Counted from the stretch's first letter, positions 1 through 9,736 are shown. The stretch: DNA of 64,000 bases from Ruegeria sp. HKCCSA071 (GCF_017872555.1 NZ_JAEDOX010000006.1:93292-157291); one strand, 5' to 3'. A program made the numbers and translations. The notes: generated from the sequence alone by a model not told the origin.

Positions 1-48
1 CCACCCAATTCCGGGCGGCCTGATCAAGTCATAAGCTAAGCTTTCGCT

Positions 49-1875
49 TTATTCGGCGGATTGTGCACCAGTAGCGGCGTGTTTGTCCCGCTGGCTGTCG
101 CGGAACAAAGCTTTGGCCAGGGCAATACACATCAGACCCATTACAGCAGTAAAGGGCAATGCACCGATGATCATTGCGTTTCGCAGCGCGTCCATCGGGT
201 TGTTTTCGCCCGCTGCGAGGATCAGCGCGCCGATCACAGCCGTCAGGATGACACCCCAGATGATGCGGTGCTTGATGCCCGTCTCCTGGCTGCCGCCCGA
301 CATGATGGTATTCATCACCAGAATGCCCGAGTCTGCCGACGTGACTAGGAATGTCATGATCAGGATCACACACATCACGTTCAGCATTGACAGCAGACCA
401 CCGTCAATCATGTAAGACAGGGTCACGAACAGCTTGTTGGTGTTCGATGCACCGATGATTGCACCTTCTGCAGCGCCTGCCAGTTCCAGATCAATCGCAG
501 TTCCACCCAGAACAGTCATCCATGCAAAGCAAACCAACGCCGGTGCGAGCACACAGCCTACGATGAACTCGCGGACAGAGCGCCCTTTCGAAATACGGGC
601 AAGGAACAGGCCCACGAAAGGCGAGAACGCGATCCACCAGGCCCAGTAGAACGTGGTCCAGCCCGACTGCCAGCCGAACTGACGCCCCTGCTCACCCGCC
701 GCATAAACGGCTGCCAGGGTTGCTTCATCCAACTCGGCTGCTGCCCCTTCCAAGCCGCTCTTGAAACCGTCAAAGCTGCCCCACGCATTGGTGGCCCCAC
801 CCATCAGATCATTGGCATGGGCTTGTGCTTCGGCGGGCAAAGCCGCAGCGAAGGCTTCAACTGACAACGGGCCATAGGCGTTAAAGCTGAGCGACAGGAT
901 ATGAAGGATGTAGTCGACCATTGCTGTGCCATAAGTGGTCATGGCAAAGACGAACGAGCCGAAGACGATAAATGTGCCCAACAGGATGATCGACAATACG
1001 AGGTTCAGGTTCGACAGGTATTTAACACCACGACCAACGCCCGATACTGCGGAAATAATCGACAGGCACATAATGACAACCAGACCGGTGATCAGACCCA
1101 CTTTGCTGGGGGTTGGAACTTCGCCACCCAGATCCATGACCCACTCCATACCGGTGATGGCAAAAAGCCCGTCGATGAACTGGCTGACACCATAGCCGAT
1201 GGTGACAGAAACACCAAGGATCGTTGCAACAACGCCAAGTACGTCAACCACATGGCCGAAGAAGCCATTGACGAAGCGGCCAAACAGGGGCGTCAGCGCC
1301 GAACGGATGGTGAGAGGCATGTCACGGGTATAAGCGTAATATGCCAGCGACAAACCGGTCACCACATAGATGGCCCACGCGTGAAATCCGTAGTGCAAGA
1401 AGGTATAGCGGTAAGCCGACTGCAGTGCTTCGGGGGTATTTCCCACGACCGCTTCGGACACGACTTCGGGGTTCGAACCCCACAGCCCTAATGGTTCTGC
1501 GGTTGCAAAAACCATCAGACCAACACCCAGGCCGGCGCCGAACATCATGGAGAACCAAGAGAAGTTCGAAAACTCGGGCTTTTCACCGGGTGTTCCCATC
1601 ACACGGCGACCCGTGGACGGAATAGCGGCGACAACGGCCAGAAAAACAAGGAACAACCCGACAATGACAATGTAGAAGCTGTTGAAAAGCTCGAGCAACC
1701 GCCCGTTCAGGCTGCCAAGCGTTCCGTTTGCGTTTGCAGGGAATACCAATGCCCACAGAACCAGAGCGACCATAATGGCCTTGCTGATCAGGGCAATTGG
1801 GACGCTGTAGTTTTCATAAAAACCGGCATCCGCCGTTTTTATCTCAACGTCTGTGAATGGTTCGGGTATCGACAT
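49..1875 (-). CDS. BCCT family betaine/choline/carnitine transporter
   Basis: Inner-membrane secondary transporter for quaternary ammonium compounds, 608 residues. The family signature is clear in the second half: a Trp-rich stretch (GWTTFYWAWWIAFSPFVGL) followed by ARISKGRSVREF, with about 12 hydrophobic segments through the protein. The open frame continues 50 codons further upstream, but the start at 1875 has a strong GGAGGAAA ribosome-binding site and gives a normal BCCT N-terminus. The neighbouring oxygenase and dimethylglycine dehydrogenase-like genes suggest a role in importing glycine betaine or a related betaine as carbon and nitrogen source rather than only as osmolyte. The exact substrate cannot be read from the sequence. 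Confidence 0.93.
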   Translation of the reverse strand: MSIPEPFTDVEIKTADAGFYENYSVPIALISKAIMVALVLWALVFPANANGTLGSLNGRLLELFNSFYIVIVGLFLVFLAVVAAIPSTGRRVMGTPGEKPEFSNFSWFSMMFGAGLGVGLMVFATAEPLGLWGSNPEVVSEAVVGNTPEALQSAYRYTFLHYGFHAWAIYVVTGLSLAYYAYTRDMPLTIRSALTPLFGRFVNGFFGHVVDVLGVVATILGVSVTIGYGVSQFIDGLFAITGMEWVMDLGGEVPTPSKVGLITGLVVIMCLSIISAVSGVGRGVKYLSNLNLVLSIILLGTFIVFGSFVFAMTTYGTAMVDYILHILSLSFNAYGPLSVEAFAAALPAEAQAHANDLMGGATNAWGSFDGFKSGLEGAAAELDEATLAAVYAAGEQGRQFGWQSGWTTFYWAWWIAFSPFVGLFLARISKGRSVREFIVGCVLAPALVCFAWMTVLGGTAIDLELAGAAEGAIIGASNTNKLFVTLSYMIDGGLLSMLNVMCVILIMTFLVTSADSGILVMNTIMSGGSQETGIKHRIIWGVILTAVIGALILAAGENNPMDALRNAMIIGALPFTAVMGLMCIALAKALFRDSQRDKHAATGAQSAE

Positions 1876-2293
1876 GTTGGGTTTTCCTCCGTGTGTTCGC
1901 AGTTTTTTTGTTCTTTTGAGTTCCGTTTGGGATGCAGCGTGCCGGACGGCGTAAACAAACATGCACAATGCACCAAACAGTGAGTGGGTAGTGTTCAGAT
2001 CAACTGAGATTTGCGGCAAGTCCATACGCGCAAGTGGCGTCTCCTACCGCTCTTTTCCTCCCGGATTTTTGCCGCCTGCAAAATCTGTTTGTCCTTAGTG
2101 ACCTATCAGTTTGCCGTTGAACCTGCTTGCAGCTTCGCAAGAAGTGGTTGCGCCCTTCAATTCGAGAAAACCTATATCGGAGGTTGGGGCTGCTCGCCCG
2201 AGAATCCGACCCTTATGCGACTCGAAACGACCATCTTGATGGCTCTTATAACATGTTAGCGACAACAGATGGAGGGCGTGATTGTAACTCCAT
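1876..2293. other. Intergenic region without a recognisable gene
   Basis: About 420 bases between the transporter start and the end of the convergently lying reductase gene on the same strand. Short open frames exist on the plus strand but have no ribosome-binding site and no family-like sequence. The transporter promoter should lie in the part next to 1875. I see no clear operator or terminator. Confidence 0.5.
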
Positions 2294-3238
2294 TTACAGT
2301 TTCAGAACCAGTATGTCGGACTTTGCCCGCGAAACGCATGTGCACAGGAACTCATGCGTTTCCTGCTCTTGTGGGGTGAGTATACCGTCGCGATGATCAA
2401 CTTCGCCGGATACGACATCAACGATACAGGTTCCGCAAAGCCCTTCCGAGCAGCCGAAATCAACCTGCACACCATTGGCCTGCAAAACCTCCAGAATGGA
2501 TTGGTCCTTGCCAACGGGATAGACCGCTCCGGTCGACTGGATCTTGATCTGGAAATCGGCGTTCGGGGCATGCTCAATGTCCGACGCAGCGGCGAACCGT
2601 TCAAAGTGTATCGCGCCGCCGCGCAGCAAGGCACCAGCTTCCAGTACCGCGTTCAACATCGGTTCAGGGCCGCAGGTATAAACGTCTGCGCCCATCGGCA
2701 TCGATTGCATGACCGATCTCAGATCGAATACCCCGTCTGTGTTATCACAATGCAAATGATACCATTCATCCAGACCAAGTGCCCGGAATTGTGCATCCAT
2801 CGCCGCGTATTCTTTTGATCGAACAAGATAATAGACACGAAAATCCTGCCCTCGGTTCAGCAGCTCACGTGCCATTGCAACCAGTGGTGTGGCCCCAATA
2901 CCGCCAGCGATCAAAGTGACGTGCCGATCATGACTTTCGAGTTTGAAGTGGTTGCGGGGACCGCCGATTTCGACGGTCGCGCCCTCTTGCAGGTCATGCA
3001 TCGCCAGTGACCCGCCCCGCCCTTCGTCTTCACGTTTTACGGCCACGTTGATCAGGCGCCCATCCTGACTCCAGCTCCACAGCGAGTATTGCCGTATCAG
3101 ACCGTCTTCAAGATGGATGTCCACATGCGCCCCGGGCTCGAGGCTGGTGAAGCGCCCGCTTTCGATCTCGAAGCAGAAATCAGTGGTGTCGGGGCTGAGC
3201 GATGTTTTTCGCACAAGGCGGGCGACTTGAGTATCCAT
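2294..3238 (-). CDS. Ferredoxin-type oxygenase reductase (PDR/VanB family), probable partner of the Rieske oxygenase
   Basis: Electron-transfer subunit of about 314 residues with the phthalate dioxygenase reductase layout. The flavin-binding RQYSL is at about residues 49-53, the NAD(P)-binding AGGIGATPL at about 111-119, and a plant-type [2Fe-2S] domain lies at the C-terminus (CSEGLCGTC, then a distant fourth Cys in FLCTC). It would pass electrons from NAD(P)H to a Rieske oxygenase, as GbcB does for GbcA in betaine demethylation. The start at 3238 follows AGGACAAGTG; a GTG one codon upstream is an alternative. It is divergent from the LysR gene and separated from the oxygenase by that regulator. 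Confidence 0.88.
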   Translation of the reverse strand: MDTQVARLVRKTSLSPDTTDFCFEIESGRFTSLEPGAHVDIHLEDGLIRQYSLWSWSQDGRLINVAVKREDEGRGGSLAMHDLQEGATVEIGGPRNHFKLESHDRHVTLIAGGIGATPLVAMARELLNRGQDFRVYYLVRSKEYAAMDAQFRALGLDEWYHLHCDNTDGVFDLRSVMQSMPMGADVYTCGPEPMLNAVLEAGALLRGGAIHFERFAAASDIEHAPNADFQIKIQSTGAVYPVGKDQSILEVLQANGVQVDFGCSEGLCGTCIVDVVSGEVDHRDGILTPQEQETHEFLCTCVSRAKSDILVLKL

Positions 3239-3334
3239 CACTTGTCCTGTTCGGTCTCACGTGGCGTACATTCTGCGTCGTTCAGCAAACAACAGGAAAA
3301 AAGATAGATTTCAATTGCAAAATTTCTAACATTC

Positions 3335-3353
3335 GGGTGAATTGAGCTCACCC
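3335..3353. promoter_or_regulatory. Inverted repeat with LysR-box geometry
   Basis: GGGTGA and TCACCC flank a 7-base spacer, giving a perfect 6-bp inverted repeat that contains T-N11-A, the usual LysR contact pattern. It lies in the 140-bp gap between the divergent reductase and LysR genes, 26 bases before the LysR start, so autoregulation and control of the reductase are both plausible. Confidence 0.5.
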
Positions 3354-3378
3354 AGAGTTCGAAAGCCAACAAACCTCC

Positions 3379-4284
3379 ATGTCTCGACGCCACTACAACC
3401 TTCCCCCACTTACGACATTATCGGCCTTTGAAGCCGCCGCACGGCATCTCAGTTTCAAGGAAGCCGCAAGCGAGCTTTCCGTGACGCCAGGTGCCGTCAG
3501 TCATCAGATCAAGGCGTTGGAAGGTGAGCTGGGCGCGGCACTTTTTGTCCGGAAACACCGCGGCGTGGAACTGACCGAGGATGGGCAAGACCTGTTTGAG
3601 GCACTCAGCGCTTCGTTCCGCCAGATTTCAAAGGTGCTTGAGAAGATTCGCAGCAATGATTCCGAAAACCACGTAACCGTTGGGTCAACTACTGCCGTCG
3701 CCGCACTTTGGCTGTCGCCGTCTGTCATCCGGTTCTGGCAGGATTATCCGCACGTAAAAGTGAACCAGATGGCACAGGACAAGGCGTTCACGGACCGGCC
3801 GGATATCGACTTGTTCATCCGCTATGGCCGGGACGCGAACGCGCAACTCACGCACACGAAACTGTACCGCGATATCCTTACACCCGTTTGCAGCCCCCAG
3901 ATGGCCGCGGACCTTAAAGGGGCCAGTCTTGAAGACCTCGTGCAGCGGCGTTTGATCCATCTTGAAACGCAGGACAGCACCTGGACGACCTGGTCATCCT
4001 GGTTCCATGACCTCGGGTTTTCCGGGGTTGTTCCTGTGGGATCGCGGGTGAACAGCTATGCGCTTGCCCTTCAGGTCGCGCGTAAAGGCGCGGGTCTTGC
4101 GTTGGGGTGGAAACGTCTGGTCCAGCCCATGCTCGCATCGGGGAAACTCGTAGCATTAGAGGAGTTTAGCCTGCCCGCCCCGGACAATTTCTATCTTGTC
4201 GGTCGCCCGGACGATCAGCTCTCGGAAGGGGCGCTGGCTCTCAAGAATTGGTTGCTTAACGAACTGTCTCAGGGCTCGGTTTAG
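3379..4284 (+). CDS. LysR family transcriptional regulator (GcvA-like)
   Basis: 301 residues. The N-terminal winged helix-turn-helix is typical of the GcvA branch: PPLTTLSAFEAAARHLSF, then AASELSVTPGAVSHQIKALE, then LFVRKHRGVELTEDG, within the first 75 residues. It is followed by a LysR substrate-binding domain. It sits between the reductase (divergent) and the Rieske oxygenase (104 bases downstream, same strand), so it is the obvious local regulator of the demethylation genes, probably responding to a betaine or its product. An inverted repeat of LysR type lies just upstream. The inducer is unknown. Confidence 0.9.
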   Translation: MSRRHYNLPPLTTLSAFEAAARHLSFKEAASELSVTPGAVSHQIKALEGELGAALFVRKHRGVELTEDGQDLFEALSASFRQISKVLEKIRSNDSENHVTVGSTTAVAALWLSPSVIRFWQDYPHVKVNQMAQDKAFTDRPDIDLFIRYGRDANAQLTHTKLYRDILTPVCSPQMAADLKGASLEDLVQRRLIHLETQDSTWTTWSSWFHDLGFSGVVPVGSRVNSYALALQVARKGAGLALGWKRLVQPMLASGKLVALEEFSLPAPDNFYLVGRPDDQLSEGALALKNWLLNELSQGSV

Positions 4285-4387
4285 CCTGCCTCAATTTGCC
4301 ATTAGGATTTTTAGTATTGAACGTGGACGGCCTCAGCCGCCAATGGATGCAGCGATAAACTCATTCAAAATCACTCAGGAGTGGCCG

Positions 4388-5545
4388 ATGAACAAGCACG
4401 CACCGCTTTCGTCTGTTCTGACACCGGTAAACACCGCAAAGGGTCTGCCGAACGAGCATTATATTGATCCCGCAGTTTTTGCCGAAGAACGGGATGCGGT
4501 CTTGTTTGCGAACTGGTCCGGCATCGGCTTTGGCAAAGACATTCCGGAGGCGGGCGACGCGTATCCGATAGATTTCCTGGGTGTGCCGCTCTTGATGGTT
4601 CGAGATCGCGACGGTCAGATCGGTGTGTTCCAGAACACCTGCCGCCATCGCGGCATGATTTTGGTCGACAAGCCGCAAAAGATCCGCGGCGCGATCCGCT
4701 GCCCCTATCACAGCTGGTGCTATGGCCTGAATGGTGAACTGCGGACCGCCCCTCATGTCGGTGGCCCCGGGCAAAATACCCATGAGGATATGGATTTTGC
4801 CGAGTTGGGCCTTATCCGTATCCGCTCTTATGTCTGGCGGGATGTTGTCTTTGTCAATGTCAGCGGCGACGCGCCGGAATTCGAAGATGTCCATGGCGAG
4901 TTGATGGAACGCTGGAAAGAATTCGATCAACCGATGTATCACGGTGGCGCTGGCGCATCGGTTTATCTTGAGTTGAACTCGAACTGGAAACTGGCTGTTG
5001 AGAACTACTGCGAAAGCTATCACCTGCCCTGGGTTCATCCCGGCCTAAACAGCTATTCGCGTCTGGAAGATCACTACAACATAAACGAGTTGGGCAAATA
5101 TTCGGGTCAGGGCACCTATGTCTACCGCCAGTTCGAAGGTCACGATGGCGAAAAGCTGGATGATTTCGAGAATCTGAGTGAGCAGTGGAATGACGGCGCG
5201 GAATATATCGTCGTTTACCCGAATACCCTGCTGGGTGTTCAGCGCGATCACGGCTTTGCCTTCCTCATCGATCCGATTACCCATGAGCGTTCGAACGAAC
5301 GGATTGAGCTCTACTACGCCAAAAAACCGGAAGACACTCCAGAACACGAGGCACTGCGCGCCAAGAATGCGCAACTGTGGAAAACGGTGTTCGAGGAAGA
5401 CGTCTTTGTGGTTGAAGGCATGCAGAAAGGCCGTCACGGTGTGAAATTCGATGGCGGTCGTTTCTCGCCCGCGATGGACGGCCCGACCCATTGTTTTCAT
5501 CATTGGGTGGCAACTCAGATCGAAAAAGCCCGGGCTGAAGTGTAA
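4388..5545 (+). CDS. Rieske-type oxygenase alpha subunit, probable betaine demethylase (GbcA-like)
   Basis: Terminal oxygenase of 385 residues. The Rieske [2Fe-2S] ligands are visible as CRHRG (C85, H87) and CPYHSW (C105, H108). The mononuclear iron region follows as NWKLAVENYCESYHLPWVHP, with the two expected His residues. Context (BCCT carrier, PDR reductase, dimethylglycine dehydrogenase-like gene) points to oxidative N-demethylation of glycine betaine to dimethylglycine. Proline betaine or carnitine oxygenases belong to the same family and remain possible. The frame is open from 4196, overlapping the LysR gene, but the start at 4388 has CAGGAG seven bases upstream and the usual family length. 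Confidence 0.85.
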   Translation: MNKHAPLSSVLTPVNTAKGLPNEHYIDPAVFAEERDAVLFANWSGIGFGKDIPEAGDAYPIDFLGVPLLMVRDRDGQIGVFQNTCRHRGMILVDKPQKIRGAIRCPYHSWCYGLNGELRTAPHVGGPGQNTHEDMDFAELGLIRIRSYVWRDVVFVNVSGDAPEFEDVHGELMERWKEFDQPMYHGGAGASVYLELNSNWKLAVENYCESYHLPWVHPGLNSYSRLEDHYNINELGKYSGQGTYVYRQFEGHDGEKLDDFENLSEQWNDGAEYIVVYPNTLLGVQRDHGFAFLIDPITHERSNERIELYYAKKPEDTPEHEALRAKNAQLWKTVFEEDVFVVEGMQKGRHGVKFDGGRFSPAMDGPTHCFHHWVATQIEKARAEV

Positions 5546-5562
5546 GCAATCCTGAAAATGTT

Positions 5563-5590
5563 GATCTGGTCAGGCCCTTCTGGCCAGATC
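5563..5590 (+). terminator. Hairpin downstream of the Rieske oxygenase gene
   Basis: An 11-bp stem (GATCTGGTCAG with CTGGCCAGATC, one G-U pair) closes a 6-base loop, starting 17 bases after the oxygenase stop codon. There is no T-run, so it may be a factor-dependent terminator or an mRNA 3'-end stabiliser. Confidence 0.5.
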
Positions 5591-5681
5591 GCGGATCGGT
5601 TGTAACAACAGCAGACGGGACCGCGTTGCAGTCTTTTGTCTCCTAGAGGACAGCCGGTGTGAATTCACCGAAAGGGTCACA

Positions 5682-5921
5682 GTGGATCTGGACGAACTCG
5701 ACAAACAACTCTTGCAGGCCCATGCGGAAAAAGATGTACCCGCATTGATCCGGCTGTATCACCAAGCGGCGATTCTGGCCGAAGAGCGCCAGCATCATGA
5801 AGCCTCGTGTTTCTATCTGACCCACGCATTTGTGTTTGCTTTGGAATACGGCGCGCCGGAAGCAGATGAGTTGAACCTAAAGCTGTTTGAACGTGGCCGT
5901 GCACACCGATTGTCGTTCTGA
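5682..5921 (+). CDS. Small conserved-type hypothetical protein, helical
   Basis: 79 residues starting at a GTG preceded by AAAGGG. The sequence is mostly amphipathic helix with charged and Ala/Leu-rich segments (LDELDKQLLQAHAEKDVPAL, then a second helix with AAILAEERQHHEASCFYLT). It resembles half of a tetratricopeptide-like helical hairpin, but I cannot assign a family. It lies between the oxygenase and the dehydrogenase on the same strand and could be cotranscribed with the latter. No signal peptide or membrane segment is visible. Confidence 0.6.
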   Translation: MDLDELDKQLLQAHAEKDVPALIRLYHQAAILAEERQHHEASCFYLTHAFVFALEYGAPEADELNLKLFERGRAHRLSF

Positions 5922-6074
5922 CCAATTCGTTTGCATAAGCGTATCGCGCCGTTAGGCAATTCCCAAAAGTTTGAGTTTAGTTGACTTCATTCGATCTCGA
6001 ATTTTGTCGACATTGTCGATGGGCCCGTCTTCATGAAAGAACAAGCGCGAACGAAAACGCGCGAGATAGCCAAA

Positions 6075-8495
6075 ATGCGAAACGAAGCTCAGGCCGTGGT
6101 CATCGGCGGAGGAGTGATCGGGTGCTCGATCCTGTATCATTTGACCAAACTGGGATGGTCGGATGTTGTTCTGTTGGAGCGGGACGAGCTGACCTCGGGG
6201 TCAACCTGGCACGCAGCCGCAAACATTCACGGATTGCACGACAGTACCAATATCAGCCGCATCCAGCATTACACGATGAGCCTGTATAAAGCGCTGGAAG
6301 CTGAAACCGGTCAAAGCTGCGGAGTATTCCAGCCCGGCTCGCTATACCTGGCCCAGACGGAAGAGCGCGAACATCAGCTGAAGCTACAGGCCGCAAAGGC
6401 CAAGCTGTATGGCATGAATTTTTATGAGATCAGCATCGAGGAAGCCCAGAAGCTGAACCCGCTGGTCAATTACGACGGCATCCGTTGCGTGATGTTCGAA
6501 CCTGATGGCGGCAATGTGGACCCGTCGGGCGTGACCAACGCCTATGCGGTCGGCGCACGTCAACGCGGGGCGCAGATTCACCGTTTCACTCCGGTCACCG
6601 CAACCGAGCAGCAGGAGGATGGCAGCTGGATCGTCAGAACGCCAAAAGGTGACATCAGGACACGCTGGGTGGTGAACGCAGCGGGCTTGTGGGGGCGCGA
6701 GGTTGCTGCACTGGCTGGAATCGAGCTGCCGCTGCAACCTACAGAGCACCAGTATTTCGTAACCGAAACCATGGCGGATGTGAAAAGCCACGGCACCCGC
6801 CTGCCATCTGTGTCAGACCGGGATGGCGAGTATTACTTGCGTCAGGAAGGCAACGGCCTGCTGGTCGGCGCTTATGAGAAAGACATGAGGTTCTGGGCCG
6901 AAGAAGGCACGCCGCTGGATTTTGCCCACGACCTGTTCCCTGATGATCTGGAACGGATCGAAGAGAACATGATGAACGCGATCGAACGCCTGCCTGCGGT
7001 CGGTGAAGCCGGGATCAAGCGTGTCATCAACGGCCCGATGATCTGGTCTCCGGATTCGAACGTTCTGATGGGGCCGGTGCCCGAGGTCGACGGCTATTTC
7101 TGCTGCAATGGTATCATCCCCGGCTTCTCGCAATCGGGTGGCATGGGCCTGATGGCAGCGCAATGGATCATCGAGGGTGAAACGGAATACGACATGTTCG
7201 CCTGGGATCTGGCGCGTTTTGACAGCTGGGCCACCAAGGCGTTCACCAAAGCGCGCGTGGCAGATCAGTACAGTCATCGGTTCGCGATCCATTTCCCCAA
7301 TGAAGAACGAAGCGCCGGTCGTCCGGCACGGGTTCGCCCGATCTATGAGGCGCAGAAAGCCATCGGTGCGGTTTTTGGCCTGAACGCCGGTTGGGAACAT
7401 CCGCTGTGGTTTGCTGCAACGCCCGGCACCAAAGACACGAATGGCTTTACCCGTCAGAACTGGTGGGGACCGGTGGGCGAGGAATGCAGGATGCTGCGCG
7501 ACCGTGCCGGGATCATCGATATCTCGAACTTCGCCAAATATGTCTGCAAGGGTCCGGGTGCGGCAGACTGGCTGAACGCCGTCTTTGCAAACACCATGCC
7601 CAAAACCGTTGGTCGGTCCTGTCTGACCCCACTGATTTCAAAGCGCGGCGGTATTGCAGGCGACTTTACCGTCGCCCGCGTGGCTGATGACGAGTTCTGG
7701 GTGATCGGCTCGGGCATGGCAGAGCGGTATCACAAGCGCTTTTTCAAACAGGTTTCGCTGCCTGAGAGCACCACTTTCGAAAGTAAAACCGAAGTGATGT
7801 GCGGTTTTAACGTGGCCGGACCCAACTCCCGTGACATCCTGCAACGGCTGACCAACACATCGCTGGCAACCGAAGATTTCCCCTTCATGCGGTCCGCCAA
7901 GATCGAGCTGGCGGGGGTTCAGGTTCTTGCCCTGCGCGTCTCCTTTACCGGCGATCTGGGATGGGAGCTGCATTGCGCCACCCAAGATCAGGCACGGCTC
8001 TACAATGCCTTGCTTGAGGCAGGCAAAGAGTTCGGGGCTGGCCCTGTTGGTAGCCGGGCGCTGATGTCTATGCGGGTCGAAAAGGGCTATGGGTCTTGGA
8101 GCCGAGAATACAGCCCGGAATATTGGCCACATGAAGTGGGTCTTGATCGCCTCTGCAAGTTTGAAAAGGACTTCCTCAACAAGGCAGCTGCGCAGAAAGT
8201 GTTGCGGAACCCGGCTCGGGAACACCTGGTGATCCTGCACCTGAACGAAGCGGATGTGACAGCGTCCAACGCGGATGCAACAGGTGGTGAGCCGATCTTC
8301 AAGAACGGCGAAGGGATCGGCCGGGTGACCTCGGGCACCTATGGCTACACCGTCGGAATGTCGTTGGCCTTGGGATATGTAAAAAACGCCCAGCGAGGTG
8401 ATGAGGTCGAGGTTATGGTTCTGGGGCGTCCACACAGGGCCACAATCCTGCATGAACCGCCCTTTGATGCCGCGGGAAAAGCACTCAGGGCTTAA
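6075..8495 (+). CDS. Dimethylglycine/sarcosine dehydrogenase-like FAD protein fused to a GcvT domain
   Basis: Two-part enzyme of 806 residues. The N-terminal DAO-type oxidoreductase begins with the FAD dinucleotide fold (VVIGGGVIG at residues 8-16) and the GSTWHAA motif of the DMGDH/SARDH family. The C-terminal half is a GcvT/aminomethyltransferase domain that passes the released methyl group to tetrahydrofolate. It would continue betaine breakdown from dimethylglycine or sarcosine toward glycine and 5,10-methylene-THF, which the glyA product at the other end of the window can use. An in-frame ATG at 6033 exists, but the 6075 start gives the usual family N-terminus. It overlaps the end of moeA by 4 bases tail to tail. 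Confidence 0.87.
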   Translation: MRNEAQAVVIGGGVIGCSILYHLTKLGWSDVVLLERDELTSGSTWHAAANIHGLHDSTNISRIQHYTMSLYKALEAETGQSCGVFQPGSLYLAQTEEREHQLKLQAAKAKLYGMNFYEISIEEAQKLNPLVNYDGIRCVMFEPDGGNVDPSGVTNAYAVGARQRGAQIHRFTPVTATEQQEDGSWIVRTPKGDIRTRWVVNAAGLWGREVAALAGIELPLQPTEHQYFVTETMADVKSHGTRLPSVSDRDGEYYLRQEGNGLLVGAYEKDMRFWAEEGTPLDFAHDLFPDDLERIEENMMNAIERLPAVGEAGIKRVINGPMIWSPDSNVLMGPVPEVDGYFCCNGIIPGFSQSGGMGLMAAQWIIEGETEYDMFAWDLARFDSWATKAFTKARVADQYSHRFAIHFPNEERSAGRPARVRPIYEAQKAIGAVFGLNAGWEHPLWFAATPGTKDTNGFTRQNWWGPVGEECRMLRDRAGIIDISNFAKYVCKGPGAADWLNAVFANTMPKTVGRSCLTPLISKRGGIAGDFTVARVADDEFWVIGSGMAERYHKRFFKQVSLPESTTFESKTEVMCGFNVAGPNSRDILQRLTNTSLATEDFPFMRSAKIELAGVQVLALRVSFTGDLGWELHCATQDQARLYNALLEAGKEFGAGPVGSRALMSMRVEKGYGSWSREYSPEYWPHEVGLDRLCKFEKDFLNKAAAQKVLRNPAREHLVILHLNEADVTASNADATGGEPIFKNGEGIGRVTSGTYGYTVGMSLALGYVKNAQRGDEVEVMVLGRPHRATILHEPPFDAAGKALRA

Positions 8496-9736
8496 AACTG
8501 CAATAGCTCAAGGCGTTGCCCTTCGGGATATTCCGTCACCTCTGCCGGGATGATCGCCAATCCATCCGCTTGTGCAAGCAAAGCAACACGACCACTGTAG
8601 GACGGCTCCATCAGACGCAATCGGGGCCGTCCGTCCGGTGTGTGACCGTCAATCTGAACCGGGCGATATTCCTGACGGCCCGCGGTGCGGTGCAAAGGTT
8701 CCGACAGAACTGCTTGTACGGCTGCCTGTGGGGCGTCGAGCAAACCAGCACGGCGCGCCATCATCTGCGATCCGATAATCTGCCAGGTCACAAAAGCAGA
8801 AACCGGGTTACCCGGCAGACCGATGTAAAGAGCACGGCCACGCCGACCGAACATGATCGGCTTGCCCGGTTTCATTGTGACTTTCATCACATCCGTTTCG
8901 CCACCGATCTCGGCGAACAAACGCGGCATATGATCTTCATCGCCGACAGATACGCCACCGGTCGTGATGATCAGGTCAGAGGTCTCAGTCGTATCCAGCA
9001 GGACCTGTTTCAAAAGTTCGGGGTCATCTTCAACCTGCCCCCGGTCCGTTAGGTCAATCCAGGGCTTCTGCAACAGCGCTAGCAGCATGTAACGGTTCGA
9101 GTTATAGATCTGCCCCGGTCCAAGGAGCTCACCCGGTTGGCACAACTCACTTCCGGTTGAAAAGATCGAAACCTTCAGCTTGCGAAGCACCACGACCTCG
9201 CCATACCCGGCGGATGCAAGGGCTGCCACCTCGCGCGGGCCAATCTCGCAGCCGCGCCGCAGGATCGGCGCTCCGGCATGAAGGTCTTCACCGGCACGCC
9301 GGATATGTTGCCCGGGCTTTGGACGGCGGCTGAAGCGAATTTGTCCCTCCACAACATCACAATCTTCCTGCATGACGATGGCGTCGTAATCAGAGGGAAC
9401 GGGCGCTCCGGTAAAAATCCTCAGCGCGCTACCCACAGGTGCAGCATGAGATCCGCTGTCCCCCGCCGCGATGCGACCCGCAACAGCCATCTGGAACAGG
9501 GCGGCATCGCCAAGATCGGCGGTTCGAACCGCATAGCCATCCATTGCCGAATTGTCGAAAGCGGGCATATCGACCTTGCTGAAACAGTCGCAGGCCAGAA
9601 TTCGCCCTATTGCTGCGGCCAAAGGCAGCGTTTCCGTTTCTGTGATCGGATCAGCAGCGGACCGGCCCCGGCACAGGGCCTCATCCACGCTCAGATACAT
9701 ATGCGCGTGTCGATCACAGCCGCATCCATCAGCCAT
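8492..9736 (-). CDS. moeA: Molybdopterin molybdenumtransferase MoeA
   Basis: Inserts molybdate into adenylylated molybdopterin, the last general step of molybdenum cofactor synthesis. It has 414 residues with the MoeA landmarks: the FDNSAMDGYAVR motif in the N-terminal part, GGVSVGDEDH in the MogA-like domain, and MKPGKPIMFG followed by YIGLPGNPVSAF. The start at 9736 follows GGAGG with good spacing; a second ATG lies 11 codons upstream. It stands at the edge of the denitrification island, whose nitrate reductase NapA needs bis-MGD cofactor. That fits a dedicated copy for anaerobic growth, although it may be the only copy. Confidence 0.93.
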   Translation of the reverse strand: MADGCGCDRHAHMYLSVDEALCRGRSAADPITETETLPLAAAIGRILACDCFSKVDMPAFDNSAMDGYAVRTADLGDAALFQMAVAGRIAAGDSGSHAAPVGSALRIFTGAPVPSDYDAIVMQEDCDVVEGQIRFSRRPKPGQHIRRAGEDLHAGAPILRRGCEIGPREVAALASAGYGEVVVLRKLKVSIFSTGSELCQPGELLGPGQIYNSNRYMLLALLQKPWIDLTDRGQVEDDPELLKQVLLDTTETSDLIITTGGVSVGDEDHMPRLFAEIGGETDVMKVTMKPGKPIMFGRRGRALYIGLPGNPVSAFVTWQIIGSQMMARRAGLLDAPQAAVQAVLSEPLHRTAGRQEYRPVQIDGHTPDGRPRLRLMEPSYSGRVALLAQADGLAIIPAEVTEYPEGQRLELLQF

